Source: Candidatus Altarchaeales archaeon (GTDB lineage: Archaea > Altiarchaeota > Altiarchaeia > IMC4 > QMZM01). Taken from it: a stretch of DNA of 42,635 nucleotides. The notes under the pieces were generated by a model that ran no database searches, had not been told where the DNA came from, and saw nothing but the letters and a program-made list of their open reading frames with translations. Within the stretch, counting starts at the first letter, position 1. The number at the start of each line of letters is the position of its first letter. A program made the position numbers and the translations under genes. The stretch lies in contig JAHEXG010000007.1 in NCBI GenBank assembly GCA_023252215.1, positions 1-42,635 of the forward strand. Direction: 5' to 3'. Positions 15,320 to 24,589 of the stretch are shown piece after piece.

Positions 15320-16867
15320 CTATTGAAAGGCGCTTTTTACTTCCTTTTTTCCGGGGGGCTTTTTTCCGCGCAAAAACAAGAGGCCTAATGCTACGAGGAT
15401 TATAAGCCCGAGGCCGACTAAAAGAAACATCCCCAGAAAATTCCCACCCGCGGCGGGTTGCTGACCTGCCTGGGTCGATGACGTCGTTTTCGGTTCTTCC
15501 GGCTGCGTATCTGACGTGGTCGTGGCCGGAGGCTGCGTAGTCGCCTGGAGGGTCGTCGTCTGCCTGAGTGTCCCTCCCAGCGTGGATGTCGACGAAGCAT
15601 TCACCAAATTTACCGTGAATACTTCTACCAAGCCCGAGTAATAATTCAGACCCACCCGGCCTTCAGTCCAGCCAAAGCCTGCAACAACCTCTTTTGCTCC
15701 GTCGCCGTCCACGTCCCCGGAAGAAATGCTATGCGCTTCAAAGTTCTTTCCGGCCAGGCTGCTTGCGTCCTGGGCATCCTTGTAGGACCATGAGATTATG
15801 GGAGTGCCGTCATCCTTGAGCACGTGTATGTATTGGATAGCCCCCGCAAGGACCTCGATTCTGCCGTCTGAGTCGATGTCCGCAGCATAAAGGGAGAGAA
15901 CTGTCGTATTCACAGGAAACTTCCATAAAAGAGCGCCAACACCGCTTAAGGCATAGACGTAAGGCGTCGCACCCACATAGATAACAGCCTTGCCGGTATC
16001 CAGGGGAAAGGATGCGTATACGACGTTAACCGGCTTCTCAGACGGGAACTGCCACAGAACCTGCCCTGCCGGATCCAGTGCTGTGACGCCGTTATATCCG
16101 CCTGCGATCGTTTCTTTTTTTCCGTCGCCGTTTATGTCAACCACGGCCACAGGACCGTTCGACGTGAGAGGTGCTCCGCCTTCGAGGCTATAATTCCACT
16201 TGGGTTTACCATGTTCGTCGAGTGCGTATATCTCTGCAAGATTGTCTTCGTTTTCTGCCCAGGAAGACAATGCAATGACTTCGGTTCTAGAGTCCGAGTC
16301 TATGTCTTCTGCTTTTACGTATTGTACTGCGCCCTTGGCTGCGTATTCCCAAAGAGGGGGCATCTCCTTTGACCTCAGGACATAGACCCTATGATCCGCT
16401 GAGCCGATGATTATATCATTTACCCCGTCGCCGTCCACGTCGCCCGCATCTATCGAGTAGACCCTCTGCGCATAGTCTATAGTGCTGCCGTCGTTCAATC
16501 CCTGCCAGTTTAAAAGACGCACAGAGACGCCGGTCTTGTCAGAGCCGGACAAAACCTCATATTTCCCGTCTTTATTATAATCAATTATCTTGTAATCCCG
16601 GACATCCCCTCCCACGACAGTCTGCCAGTTAACGTGCCCGCTGACCCGCTTTCCCAGGTCGTATATTATCCCGTCGCGGGAGGACGCGATCACCTCGTTT
16701 ACTCCGTCGCCGTTGAGATCCGCTACTGAGACCTTGTTTATGTAATTGTTGGCCTGGTATTGCCAGTCGGTTGCCAGGTAGTTTCCTGAGGCTGCGAATA
16801 CCGTCGATGCGGCCAGGAAAAAGGCATACGCGGCAAGTAAACATCCCGAGAAATTCATTCTTTTCAT
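15320..16867 (-). CDS. Surface-anchored FG-GAP/VCBS beta-propeller protein
   Basis: This 515-residue exported protein has a signal peptide (about 1-25) and then a beta-propeller built of FG-GAP-like repeats. The Ca-binding loops appear repeatedly as DLNGDGVNEV, DVDGDGVND, DINGDGKKE, DIDSDGRIE and DVDGDGAKEV. After about residue 425 comes a Thr/Gln/Pro-rich linker, likely glycosylated, then one membrane helix (about 476-498) and a basic tail (RGKKPPGKKEVK). The layout is that of a cell-surface protein with the propeller outside and a short cytosolic anchor. Polysaccharide or protein binding at the surface is likely. It converges with the two-helix membrane protein gene, 12 bases apart. Confidence 0.88.
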   Translation of the reverse strand: MKRMNFSGCLLAAYAFFLAASTVFAASGNYLATDWQYQANNYINKVSVADLNGDGVNEVIASSRDGIIYDLGKRVSGHVNWQTVVGGDVRDYKIIDYNKDGKYEVLSGSDKTGVSVRLLNWQGLNDGSTIDYAQRVYSIDAGDVDGDGVNDIIIGSADHRVYVLRSKEMPPLWEYAAKGAVQYVKAEDIDSDSRTEVIALSSWAENEDNLAEIYALDEHGKPKWNYSLEGGAPLTSNGPVAVVDINGDGKKETIAGGYNGVTALDPAGQVLWQFPSEKPVNVVYASFPLDTGKAVIYVGATPYVYALSGVGALLWKFPVNTTVLSLYAADIDSDGRIEVLAGAIQYIHVLKDDGTPIISWSYKDAQDASSLAGKNFEAHSISSGDVDGDGAKEVVAGFGWTEGRVGLNYYSGLVEVFTVNLVNASSTSTLGGTLRQTTTLQATTQPPATTTSDTQPEEPKTTSSTQAGQQPAAGGNFLGMFLLVGLGLIILVALGLLFLRGKKPPGKKEVKSAFQ

Positions 16868-16915
16868 TTACATCCCTAATATATTATTGAAAACACTTTA
16901 CTTAAGCTACTTAAG
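16868..16915. promoter_or_regulatory. Divergent AT-rich promoter region
   Basis: The 48 bases between the FG-GAP gene (leftward) and the COG2108 radical SAM gene (rightward) hold AATATATTATTG and two copies of ACTTAAG eight bases apart. ATATTATT is centred about 31 bases ahead of the ATG at 16916. The repeated ACTTAAG could bind a regulator, but this is only composition-level evidence. Confidence 0.3.
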
Positions 16916-18112
16916 ATGGAGATGGAAAAAAATTCGGGCGAAATAGAGAAAACGCCTTATCACTCATATAAGCTGAAAACCTTGCCCAGAGGATGCAAGT
17001 ACTGCGTCAAAGGACAAAAGCTCGTCCTATTCATAACCGGGATATGCAACAGGAAATGCTTCTACTGCCCCATATCTGACGAGAAGAAAGGAAAGGACGT
17101 TATCTACGCCAACGAATGGAACACGGAACACGCAGGCGGAGACATCACAGACAAAGAATTGGACATAATAGTACAGGAAGCAAAACTCTGCAACGCAAAA
17201 GGCGCAGGCATAACGGGAGGAGACCCGCTGCTGGTCAACTCAAGAACGGTCGCCGCCATAAACAGGCTGAAAAGCGTCTACGGCAGAAAATTCCACATAC
17301 ACCTGTACACTTCGCTTGAAAACGTAACAGAACAGAGATTGCAGGACCTCTACAACGCGGGACTGGACGAGATAAGATTCCACCCGGACCTGGAAGACGA
17401 CTCGGTATGGGACAGGATAAAACTGGCAAAGCTGTTCAGATGGGACATAGGAGTAGAGATACCCGCCATACCAAAATACGAGGAAAAGACAAAGAAACTG
17501 ATAGACTATTTTGCGGACAAAATAAACTTCCTGAACCTAAACGAACTGGAACTCTCAGACAGTTCGGGAAACACCCTGGAAGCGCACGGATACTCGGCGA
17601 AAGACGAAGAATCATACGCCGTTTCCGGGAGCGAGGAAACGGGCCTTGCGCTGATGAGATACTGCGAGGAAAAAGGCTACAGATTCAAGATCCATTTCTG
17701 CACTGTGAAACTAAAAGACGCAGTACAGATAGCAGAAAGGATAAAGAAGCGCTCAAAGAACGCAGCATCGCCCCTAGACCTGGTGACGGACGAAGGGCTG
17801 CTGATAAGGGGCGTAATATACCTCAAAGAGACCGCGCCTTCGTTTTCCTACAGGAAGATGCTAAAAGAGTTGGACCCTGCAAAACGCAAAGAATTAACAG
17901 AGAAACTAAACGCCCTCCAAGCCGACCTGGCCAAAAAACACAGCCTCAAAAAAGACGCAATAGCCGTAGACTACGACAAACTACGCCTGCTCATGTCATA
18001 CAAAAAAGTAAAAAAACTGGCAGAAAGACTGAAAACCGCAGGGCTTGTGCCTGCGATTGTAGAGGAATACCCGACAAAAGACGCGCTCGAAGTGGACATC
18101 GATTTCTTATAA
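16916..18112 (+). CDS. COG2108-type radical SAM protein
   Basis: This is a 398-residue radical SAM protein of the archaeal group related to pyruvate formate-lyase activating enzyme (COG2108). The cluster motif is Cys44-x3-Cys48-x2-Cys51 (GICNRKCFYC). It is preceded by another Cys pair, Cys27/Cys30 (RGCKYC), which is characteristic of the group. The SAM-binding GITGGDPLL and the IHLYTSLENV strand are present. The C-terminal third (about 290-398) is a charged domain ending in a DALEVDIDF strand, possibly substrate-recognising. The substrate is unknown. The last six bases overlap the end of the convergent transporter gene. Confidence 0.85.
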   Translation: MEMEKNSGEIEKTPYHSYKLKTLPRGCKYCVKGQKLVLFITGICNRKCFYCPISDEKKGKDVIYANEWNTEHAGGDITDKELDIIVQEAKLCNAKGAGITGGDPLLVNSRTVAAINRLKSVYGRKFHIHLYTSLENVTEQRLQDLYNAGLDEIRFHPDLEDDSVWDRIKLAKLFRWDIGVEIPAIPKYEEKTKKLIDYFADKINFLNLNELELSDSSGNTLEAHGYSAKDEESYAVSGSEETGLALMRYCEEKGYRFKIHFCTVKLKDAVQIAERIKKRSKNAASPLDLVTDEGLLIRGVIYLKETAPSFSYRKMLKELDPAKRKELTEKLNALQADLAKKHSLKKDAIAVDYDKLRLLMSYKKVKKLAERLKTAGLVPAIVEEYPTKDALEVDIDFL

Positions 18113-19342
18113 GAACGACAAGAAGAACCAGTATACTAAAGTATTCGCTATCGTCAGAGGTATCCCGATCCGCGCATAATCCCAAAAGGTCAACGTCTCT
18201 CCCTGCTTCTCCGCGTTCTGGATTATTATGATATTACTCGCCGCGCCAAGTATCAGGAGGTTGCCTGCGATCGTGCTGCCGGCCGCAAGAGCTATCATTT
18301 CCTTCGTGCCTGCGCCCGCGTTCTGGAGCATCGGCATGTACAACGCTACAAGGGGCACGTTGGAGATAAGCTGGCTGAGGAGGACGCCGATTATGAGTAT
18401 TGCAGGAATAGAATCAATTGATATATGAGAGCTGCTTATCAGGCCCTGGAAGAAATCTGCATCCCAGACGCTTTGCATGAGAACGAACATGGAAGCAAAG
18501 AATATGAGCGTGCTCCAATCCGTCTTGCGCAGTAGCTCCATTCTCCTGCCGCTGAACAATAGTATCGGCAAGGCCCCGGCCAGCGCTATGTAGGTCAGGC
18601 GGAAACCGGAGGCGTCGCCCAAGTAGACTGCCCCCATTTTGAGTAGTATCATAACCCCTATCAGTATCAGCGAAGCCCTTGAAAGACGGGCCAAACGAGC
18701 ATCGGACAGAGAGTCCTTTGCATGCACGAGAGGTATTTTGTGAAAATGTTCCCAGTAAAAAAACCTGAGCAGGAAATACGCAAGCAGGAGATTTATGACC
18801 GTGGGAACGAGCAGGTACGAAAAAAAGGAGGTGAATGGATCGGCCATGTTTCCGTTGACTGCGATAAGCAGGTTCTGCGGATTGCCGATGGGGCTAACAA
18901 CGCTTCCGAGGGTTACTGCAAATGCGAGCGCAAGGAGCATCATCTTCGCCGGAAGCTTGTGCGACCTGGCGAGCGCCAGCATCACGGGCGTCCCGATTAT
19001 CGCAAGGGAGTCGTTCATGAGAAAAGCCGATGCAGCGCCTATGCCAAATAGGACGCAGATTATGAGCGAGTCTACGCTGCCAGCTCTCCTGTAGGCCTTA
19101 TATGACAAATGCGACAAGTAGCCGGACATATCCATTGCCGCTCCGACCTCGAACATCCCGAACAAAAAGAAGATAACGTCGAGGTTGACCGCCTGTAGCG
19201 CTCTCAGAGGGGTTATTTCACCCGCCGCCAATACTGACAGCGCGCCTAGCAGCATTATCTGCCATATCTGAAAAGTTACCTTGCCGACCCTGCGCACTGC
19301 TATAAGCAGGAAAACTATCAACAGGACGTATATTGAAAACAT
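18107..19342 (-). CDS. ArsB/NhaD (ion transporter superfamily) membrane transporter
   Basis: This is an 11-12-helix transporter of 411 residues from the ArsB/NhaD/CitM ion-transporter superfamily. Paired half-repeat signatures are visible: MNDSLAIIGTPVML with VVSPIGNPQNLLIA in the first half, and ISNVPLVALYMPML with AAGSTIAGNLLILGAASNI in the second. These are the substrate- and ion-binding hairpins. It may carry an anion or exchange Na+ and H+; the sequence does not decide. It faces away from the Ehr operon; no signs of co-transcription with it. The ATG at 19342 opens the first membrane helix directly. Confidence 0.85.
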   Translation of the reverse strand: MFSIYVLLIVFLLIAVRRVGKVTFQIWQIMLLGALSVLAAGEITPLRALQAVNLDVIFFLFGMFEVGAAMDMSGYLSHLSYKAYRRAGSVDSLIICVLFGIGAASAFLMNDSLAIIGTPVMLALARSHKLPAKMMLLALAFAVTLGSVVSPIGNPQNLLIAVNGNMADPFTSFFSYLLVPTVINLLLAYFLLRFFYWEHFHKIPLVHAKDSLSDARLARLSRASLILIGVMILLKMGAVYLGDASGFRLTYIALAGALPILLFSGRRMELLRKTDWSTLIFFASMFVLMQSVWDADFFQGLISSSHISIDSIPAILIIGVLLSQLISNVPLVALYMPMLQNAGAGTKEMIALAAGSTIAGNLLILGAASNIIIIQNAEKQGETLTFWDYARIGIPLTIANTLVYWFFLSFL

Positions 19343-19417
19343 TTTCTTATGCTATTTTTATTTCCTTGCGGGGTATATTACTACTCGGAGGACTACTAAA
19401 ATAAACAATATACTGGT

Positions 19418-19528
19418 ATGGAAAAAAACATTCTATGTTTCCAGACCGCCCGACTCAAAGGAGCCGCCGTGTTAACCGAACCGGGAGCTTTCCGCGCTTT
19501 TCTCGTCCGGCACAGTGAGAATTTGTAA
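19418..19528 (+). CDS. Possible 36-codon leader ORF ahead of ehrA
   Basis: The 195 bases between the transporter and ehrA contain one short frame of 36 codons, starting MEKNILCFQ and ending nine bases before the ehrA ATG. An AT-rich AATAAACAATATA lies just before its start, and a GGTATATTA box lies at 19371-19379. If transcription starts at the second box the frame would be in the leader. No known family is recognised, and it may be spurious. Apart from this I see only AT-rich promoter-like sequence in the interval. Confidence 0.2.
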   Translation: MEKNILCFQTARLKGAAVLTEPGAFRAFLVRHSENL

Positions 19529-19537
19529 GACGCAAAA

Positions 19538-21478
19538 ATGTTTTCTTCTCTTTTTCTGACAGGCTTATTTTTTCTGTTTTTCGGCGCGCTTCTGCCGCTG
19601 TTATCCGTGAGAAGCGGAAGGTACGTAAGAACGGCTACCCTGGGTTTTACGGCTGTCGCAGCGGTTCTACTGCTTGTGAGTTCCGCAGGAGTATTCACAG
19701 GGGACGTGCAAGAAGAGATCGCATCATACAATGTGTCAAACGCTTTGTCGTTCTCTTTTGCTTTGGACAGGTTGTCTTCCTTCTTTATTATAGTAATATC
19801 GGTCGTTTCATTCTGCGTCGCCATATACTCCGCCGGATACATCGAGCACGGCGGAGGGAACGCTAAACGTAATATCCTCGCAGGCCTGATGAATGTGTTC
19901 ATCGCATCGATGGTCCTCGTTGTCGCGTCTACCAATACGTTCTCGTTCCTGTTCTTCTGGGAGATAATGTCCCTGGCGTCCTTTTTCCTAGTAATGTACG
20001 ACTACGAGAAAAAAGAGACAAGAAAAGCGGGCATCTTCTATTTTATCATGACCCAGCTTTCCACGGTATTCCTGATGGTCGGATTCCTCGCGCTCTACCA
20101 GGTGAACGGCTCATTCAATATAGAGGCCATGGGTTCCGCAAGCCAGCTAATGACAACGGCGATATTTTTGTCTCTTTTAACGGGATTTTGCATCAAGGCA
20201 GGCGTGATCCCGTTCCACAAATGGCTTCCCTACGCGCACGCTGCAAGCCCTTCGAATATCTCGGCCCTGATGTCCGGGGTGATGATCAAAGTAGCGGTAT
20301 ACGGGCTGATGCGTTTCGTACTCTACGTCCTGGGGCCGGTGGACTGGTGGGGTATACTCATTTTAGTCCTTGGAACCATATCGGCCATATTCGGGATAAT
20401 CTACGCGCTCAAAGAGCACGACATAAAGCGCCTCCTTGCCTACAGCAGCATAGAGAACATCGGGACCATACTGATAGGATTCGGCTTATACATAATATTC
20501 CAGGCACACAATCTACCTGCCATCGCATACCTCGGCCTGGCAGGATCCTTGTTCCATGTATTGAACCACGGAGTATTCAAGAGCCTGCTATTCATGGCCA
20601 CCGGTTCCATAGTCAACGCAACCGATACAAGAGACCTTGAAGGCATGGGAGGCCTCATAAAGAAGATGCCGTACACTGCCGCATTGTTCCTGATAGGCTC
20701 CCTGTCCATCTCCGCTCTTCCCCCGCTCAACGGATTCGTCAGCGAATACATGCTCTTTGCGGCGTTCTTTTCCTCAAACACGCTGGGAGACCCCATGCTG
20801 ACCATCCTCCTGGTACTATGCCTCTCGGTGTTCGCGCTGACAAGCGCCTTTGTCGCAACGTGCTTTGTCAAAGCCTACGGGATAATGTTCCTCGGCCTCC
20901 CGAGAACGGATGCCTGCGCGAACGCAAAAGAAGCCAAAAAACCCATGATACTCGGCCCCGCGATACTCGCGGCGCTATGCATACTGCTGGGCGTGTTCTC
21001 CCCTGCGCTCCTCTCCGCATCAGGCTACGGGACGCTTCCCGTCCCGGACCTGATGCTCGTAGGATCCTTCCTGCTCGCGACATACGCTATCATCTGGGCG
21101 GCGCTGTATCATTCATATCCCAACAAGACGCGCGTTGGAGCGACGTGGGACTGCGGAACCCCCTTGAGCAGCAGGACACAATACACTGCATCCGGTTTCT
21201 CGCAGCCTATTATGAGGATGTTCAAAGCGACTTACAAGACAAAGGAAATCCCTGAAAGAACTTTCTACGACAAGCAGAACAGCCTTTTCAGGAGCGGGGA
21301 AGCAAAGGTCACATTGCTAAAATTCTTCGAAGAATATCTCTATATGCCTGTCGGAAAAAAGGTCATGTCCTTATCGATACGCGTTTCGAGGATGCAGAAC
21401 TGGAACCTTGACACATACATAGCGTACGCGTTCGTAGCAGTCCTCCTGGTCCTGGTCTACGTGGGGTGGCTCATATGA
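19538..21478 (+). CDS. ehrA: Ehr/HyfB-type antiporter-like membrane subunit, copy 1
   Basis: This is a large ion-translocating subunit related to HyfB/NuoL/MrpA, 646 residues with about 14-15 membrane helices. Key channel residues are present: Glu in LFFWEIMSLASFF, Lys in GFCIKAGVIPFHKWLPYAH, and ALKEHDIKRLLAYSS with its conserved Lys and His. After the last channel helix comes the soluble segment TWDCGTPLSSRTQYTASGFS, typical of group-4 hydrogenase B subunits, and one final helix. It is the first gene of an A-B-C-D-L-S operon; the stop overlaps ehrB (ATGA). A nearly full-length homologue lies at 30478-32412. Confidence 0.9.
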   Translation: MFSSLFLTGLFFLFFGALLPLLSVRSGRYVRTATLGFTAVAAVLLLVSSAGVFTGDVQEEIASYNVSNALSFSFALDRLSSFFIIVISVVSFCVAIYSAGYIEHGGGNAKRNILAGLMNVFIASMVLVVASTNTFSFLFFWEIMSLASFFLVMYDYEKKETRKAGIFYFIMTQLSTVFLMVGFLALYQVNGSFNIEAMGSASQLMTTAIFLSLLTGFCIKAGVIPFHKWLPYAHAASPSNISALMSGVMIKVAVYGLMRFVLYVLGPVDWWGILILVLGTISAIFGIIYALKEHDIKRLLAYSSIENIGTILIGFGLYIIFQAHNLPAIAYLGLAGSLFHVLNHGVFKSLLFMATGSIVNATDTRDLEGMGGLIKKMPYTAALFLIGSLSISALPPLNGFVSEYMLFAAFFSSNTLGDPMLTILLVLCLSVFALTSAFVATCFVKAYGIMFLGLPRTDACANAKEAKKPMILGPAILAALCILLGVFSPALLSASGYGTLPVPDLMLVGSFLLATYAIIWAALYHSYPNKTRVGATWDCGTPLSSRTQYTASGFSQPIMRMFKATYKTKEIPERTFYDKQNSLFRSGEAKVTLLKFFEEYLYMPVGKKVMSLSIRVSRMQNWNLDTYIAYAFVAVLLVLVYVGWLI

Positions 21479-22422
21479 ACATAGACGCAAATTACGTCGC
21501 CTACGCCTTCCTGAATACGGCTTTCATCATACTGATATCCCCGCTATTCATGGGAGTTGCAAAGATAGTCAAAGCGCAGGCCCAGGGACGCATAGGACCG
21601 CCGCTCCTGCAACCGTACTATAACCTGCTGAAACTCGCGCAGAAGGAGAGGGTCTATTCAAACAAGTCTTCCGCAATAACAAAGATCACGCCATACATCA
21701 ATATAACGATCATGATAGTAGCCTCACTGGGCATACCCCTCGCGTTTGCTCCTGAAAACTCCGGAGGCTTGGGGAACATAATACTCCTATTGTATCTCCT
21801 TGCTATGGGCAGATTCTTCATGGCAGCCGCCGGCCTGGATGCCGGAAGCACTTTCGGAGGCATGGGAAGCTCAAGAGAGATGAGCATCTCGTCGATAATA
21901 GAGCCGATAACGATAATAGTGTTCGCAGCGCTTGCATTCACCCTGAATACAATGGACATGCACCAGATGTTCCAGACGGCTGCGCAGGAGATGTCTTTCC
22001 TGAACCCGGCCCTGATACTGGTATCCATTCCGCTGTTCATCGTCCTCATAGTGGAAACAGCCCGCGTCCCGGTAGACAACCCGGAGACGCACCTGGAATT
22101 GACGATGATACACGAAACAATGCTGCTGGAATACGCCGGAAGAGACCTGGCATTGATGGAATTATCGCACGCAATAAAACAGACCATGCTCATGGCCATC
22201 CTAATAAACATACTCGTACCCTGGGGCTATGCAAGGGAATTTACGGCACCGGCGGTCATCATCGGAATGCTCCTGTTCCTGGCAAAAGGCATAATACTCG
22301 CAACATTCATCGGACTAACGGAATCATCGATGGCTAAGATGCGCCTATTCGCCCTGCCGAATCTATTCATAATAGCATTCTTCCTCTCAATGCTGACAAT
22401 ACTCCTGGAGGTATTCAGATGA
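21475..22422 (+). CDS. ehrB: Ehr/HyfC-type (NuoH-like) membrane subunit, copy 1
   Basis: This is the NuoH/HyfC-like subunit that couples the hydrophilic module to the ion pumps: 315 residues with about 8 helices. Conserved loop motifs are QGRIGPPLLQPYYNLLKL, GSSREMSISSIIEP and ETARVPVDNPETHLELTMIHE, the last being the acidic loop facing the catalytic subunits. The start at ATG 21475 overlaps the ehrA stop. An in-frame GTG nine bases earlier is less likely because it would break the ATGA junction seen in both copies. It ends in an ATGA overlap with ehrC. Confidence 0.92.
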   Translation: MNIDANYVAYAFLNTAFIILISPLFMGVAKIVKAQAQGRIGPPLLQPYYNLLKLAQKERVYSNKSSAITKITPYINITIMIVASLGIPLAFAPENSGGLGNIILLLYLLAMGRFFMAAAGLDAGSTFGGMGSSREMSISSIIEPITIIVFAALAFTLNTMDMHQMFQTAAQEMSFLNPALILVSIPLFIVLIVETARVPVDNPETHLELTMIHETMLLEYAGRDLALMELSHAIKQTMLMAILINILVPWGYAREFTAPAVIIGMLLFLAKGIILATFIGLTESSMAKMRLFALPNLFIIAFFLSMLTILLEVFR

Positions 22423-23135
22423 TAACAGCAGCCCTTGCCGAAAGCCTAACGCAGGCGCTCGTCGTCCTGGTACTGATAAGCGGGGCATTCATAGTCACAA
22501 GGAAAGACCTGCTCTCCCTCGTCTCGACATATCAGATGCAGTCCCTGCTACTGGCGGGGGTCGCCCTAAGCCTGTATTCCGTAGACCAAAGCCCCACGCT
22601 CCTGTACCTGGCAGGCCTTACTTTGGTAAGCAAGGTCCTATTGATACCGTACATCATAAAGAGGATACAGCGGAAAATAAACATTTCAAGAGACATGGAA
22701 TTCCACTACGTATCGCCCATAGCCTCAATATTCATCACAATAATCCTCATACTCCTGGTATACGGCGCTTTTTCAAACATACTAAAAGAACTAGCCCTAA
22801 GCAACCTATTCTACCTGGGCGCAGTATTCGGCATATCGCTGACACTAATGGGAATGCTCATAACATTCAGCAGAAAAAAAGTCATCACCAAAATAATAGG
22901 ATACCTCACAATGGAAAACGGAGTCCTGCTATTCAGCCTGTTCATAACAGAACTGCCATTCATAATAGAAGTACTCATACTGGTAGACCTCTTCATGATA
23001 GTGCTGCTGGCAACGATCCTATCCATCGGCATGGATTCTTCCGTAGAAGCCTACCAGGAGAGATTCCACCAATTACACATCGAAGACTTGCAGGAAAAAC
23101 TGCACCTGCACAGAAAGCATAGAGGTGAGAGCTAA
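22419..23135 (+). CDS. ehrC: Ehr/HyfE-type small membrane subunit, copy 1
   Basis: This is a HyfE-like subunit of 238 residues. Its six to seven helices resemble NuoK-type subunits with extra N-terminal helices. Typical features are ISGAFIVTRKDLLSLVS, VSKVLLIPYIIKRIQRKINIS (a basic cytoplasmic loop) and a conserved Glu in TMENGVLLFSLF. The ribosome site GGAGG lies in the end of ehrB. The C-terminal 35 residues are soluble and rich in His, Gln and Lys (EDLQEKLHLHRKHRGES). Its role in ion translocation is inferred from the NuoK-like Glu. Confidence 0.88.
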   Translation: MITAALAESLTQALVVLVLISGAFIVTRKDLLSLVSTYQMQSLLLAGVALSLYSVDQSPTLLYLAGLTLVSKVLLIPYIIKRIQRKINISRDMEFHYVSPIASIFITIILILLVYGAFSNILKELALSNLFYLGAVFGISLTLMGMLITFSRKKVITKIIGYLTMENGVLLFSLFITELPFIIEVLILVDLFMIVLLATILSIGMDSSVEAYQERFHQLHIEDLQEKLHLHRKHRGES

Positions 23136-23136
23136 G

Positions 23137-24582
23137 ATGCAAGCCTTGGAGGCATATCTTGCCTACAGTATGCTGGTACTCGCGGCAACCCTGTTATCCA
23201 GGACGAACCGGGCCATGAATTTGATAGCGCTAACCCACGCCGTATCATGCATCGCGCTCGCCGCATACAGCCTGGGCAACGCGCCAATGCATTACTTTGA
23301 CAATAATTTCCTCATAGATTCCCTGAGCATCTACGAATTTTTCATCACGGGAATAATATTCTTTTTCGCACTCGTATACGCAGGAGCACATTTAGAAAGA
23401 CTCGTAGAACTCGGATTACTTGAAAAGAGGAACACAAAACTGTACTATCTGTCATTGAACTGCCTGCTCATCTTCACCATCCTCTCTTTTGCGTCAAACA
23501 ACCTCGCAGTCTTCTGGATATTCGTAGAACTGACAACGTTCTTCACCGCGTTCCTGATAGCAATACTAAACAGCAAGAAGAACATCGACGCCTCGCTTAA
23601 ATACATATTCGTAACCTCCACCGCAATGCTTTTCGCATTCATCGGGATAATACTGATATTCGCGCTAAGCGAAAGCGCCCTGGGCAAGGGCACGTTGAAC
23701 TGGGACGAACTACTGGCAAACGCCAGATCCTTCTCGCCCGGCTTCCTCGCAGCTTCGTTCGCATTCATCTTCATCGGATTCTCGGCAAAATCAGGAGTCG
23801 CCCCATTCCACACGCCTCTGCCACACGCATACTCAAAAGCCCCCTCGGCGGTAAGCACAATAATATCGGCAGTCATGCTAAACCTGGGAATATACGGAAT
23901 ACTGCGAACCTACGCAGTCGTAAGGCAGACCAGCGCCGCTCCTGCGGCATCCAACCTGCTCCTGGCCTTCGGCCTCCTGTCCATATTCGTAGCGACATTC
24001 AGCATGCTACACCAGAGGAACGTAAAAAAACTAGTCGCATTCTCCAGCACAGAACACTCAGGCCTCATGCTGATAGGACTCGCAATAGGAACGCCCCTTG
24101 CAGTCTTCTGGGTCCTCTACCACATGCTCGCCCATGCCCTGACAAAGGCCGTACTATTCCTCTCGACAGGCATACTCCAAAGACAATACAACAGCAACAA
24201 CGCAGGAAAAATAATAAACGCATTCAAGCTCCAGCCTCTCGCATCGATAGGCCTCATACTCGGCGGCGCAGCTATCCTCGGAATACCCCCGTTCGTCATA
24301 TTCATATCCAAATACTCCATACTAGTACAACTTGCAGGATACTCCCTGCCGCTCTTATTGCTCGTCCTGCTGCTCCTACTGTTAGCTTCGGCCGCATTCT
24401 TAAGCCTCGGAACAGAGATATTCACACACACGCAAGACACCCGGATAGAAAGATACAATGCGCCAAAAAGGATGACCGCCCCCATCGTTGCCCTCATAAT
24501 CCTTGTCTTTGTCCTGGGAATATACTTCCCAAGCGAGATATATGCCCTCCTGACCAAGATAGTTTCAGACCTAAAGTTTTAA
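23137..24582 (+). CDS. ehrD: Ehr/HyfF-type antiporter-like membrane subunit, copy 1
   Basis: This is a second antiporter-like subunit related to HyfF/NuoN, 481 residues with about 14 helices. Channel signatures are Glu in FWIFVELTTFFTAF, Lys in FSAKSGVAPFHTPLPHAY and RNVKKLVAFSSTEHSG. ATG 23137 is preferred over the in-frame GTG at 23125 because GAGGTGAG lies at the right distance before the ATG and the second copy also starts with Met at the equivalent place. Together with EhrA the complex has two ion channels per module. It is followed seven bases later by ehrL. Confidence 0.9.
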   Translation: MQALEAYLAYSMLVLAATLLSRTNRAMNLIALTHAVSCIALAAYSLGNAPMHYFDNNFLIDSLSIYEFFITGIIFFFALVYAGAHLERLVELGLLEKRNTKLYYLSLNCLLIFTILSFASNNLAVFWIFVELTTFFTAFLIAILNSKKNIDASLKYIFVTSTAMLFAFIGIILIFALSESALGKGTLNWDELLANARSFSPGFLAASFAFIFIGFSAKSGVAPFHTPLPHAYSKAPSAVSTIISAVMLNLGIYGILRTYAVVRQTSAAPAASNLLLAFGLLSIFVATFSMLHQRNVKKLVAFSSTEHSGLMLIGLAIGTPLAVFWVLYHMLAHALTKAVLFLSTGILQRQYNSNNAGKIINAFKLQPLASIGLILGGAAILGIPPFVIFISKYSILVQLAGYSLPLLLLVLLLLLLASAAFLSLGTEIFTHTQDTRIERYNAPKRMTAPIVALIILVFVLGIYFPSEIYALLTKIVSDLKF

Positions 24583-24589
24583 TTAAGAA

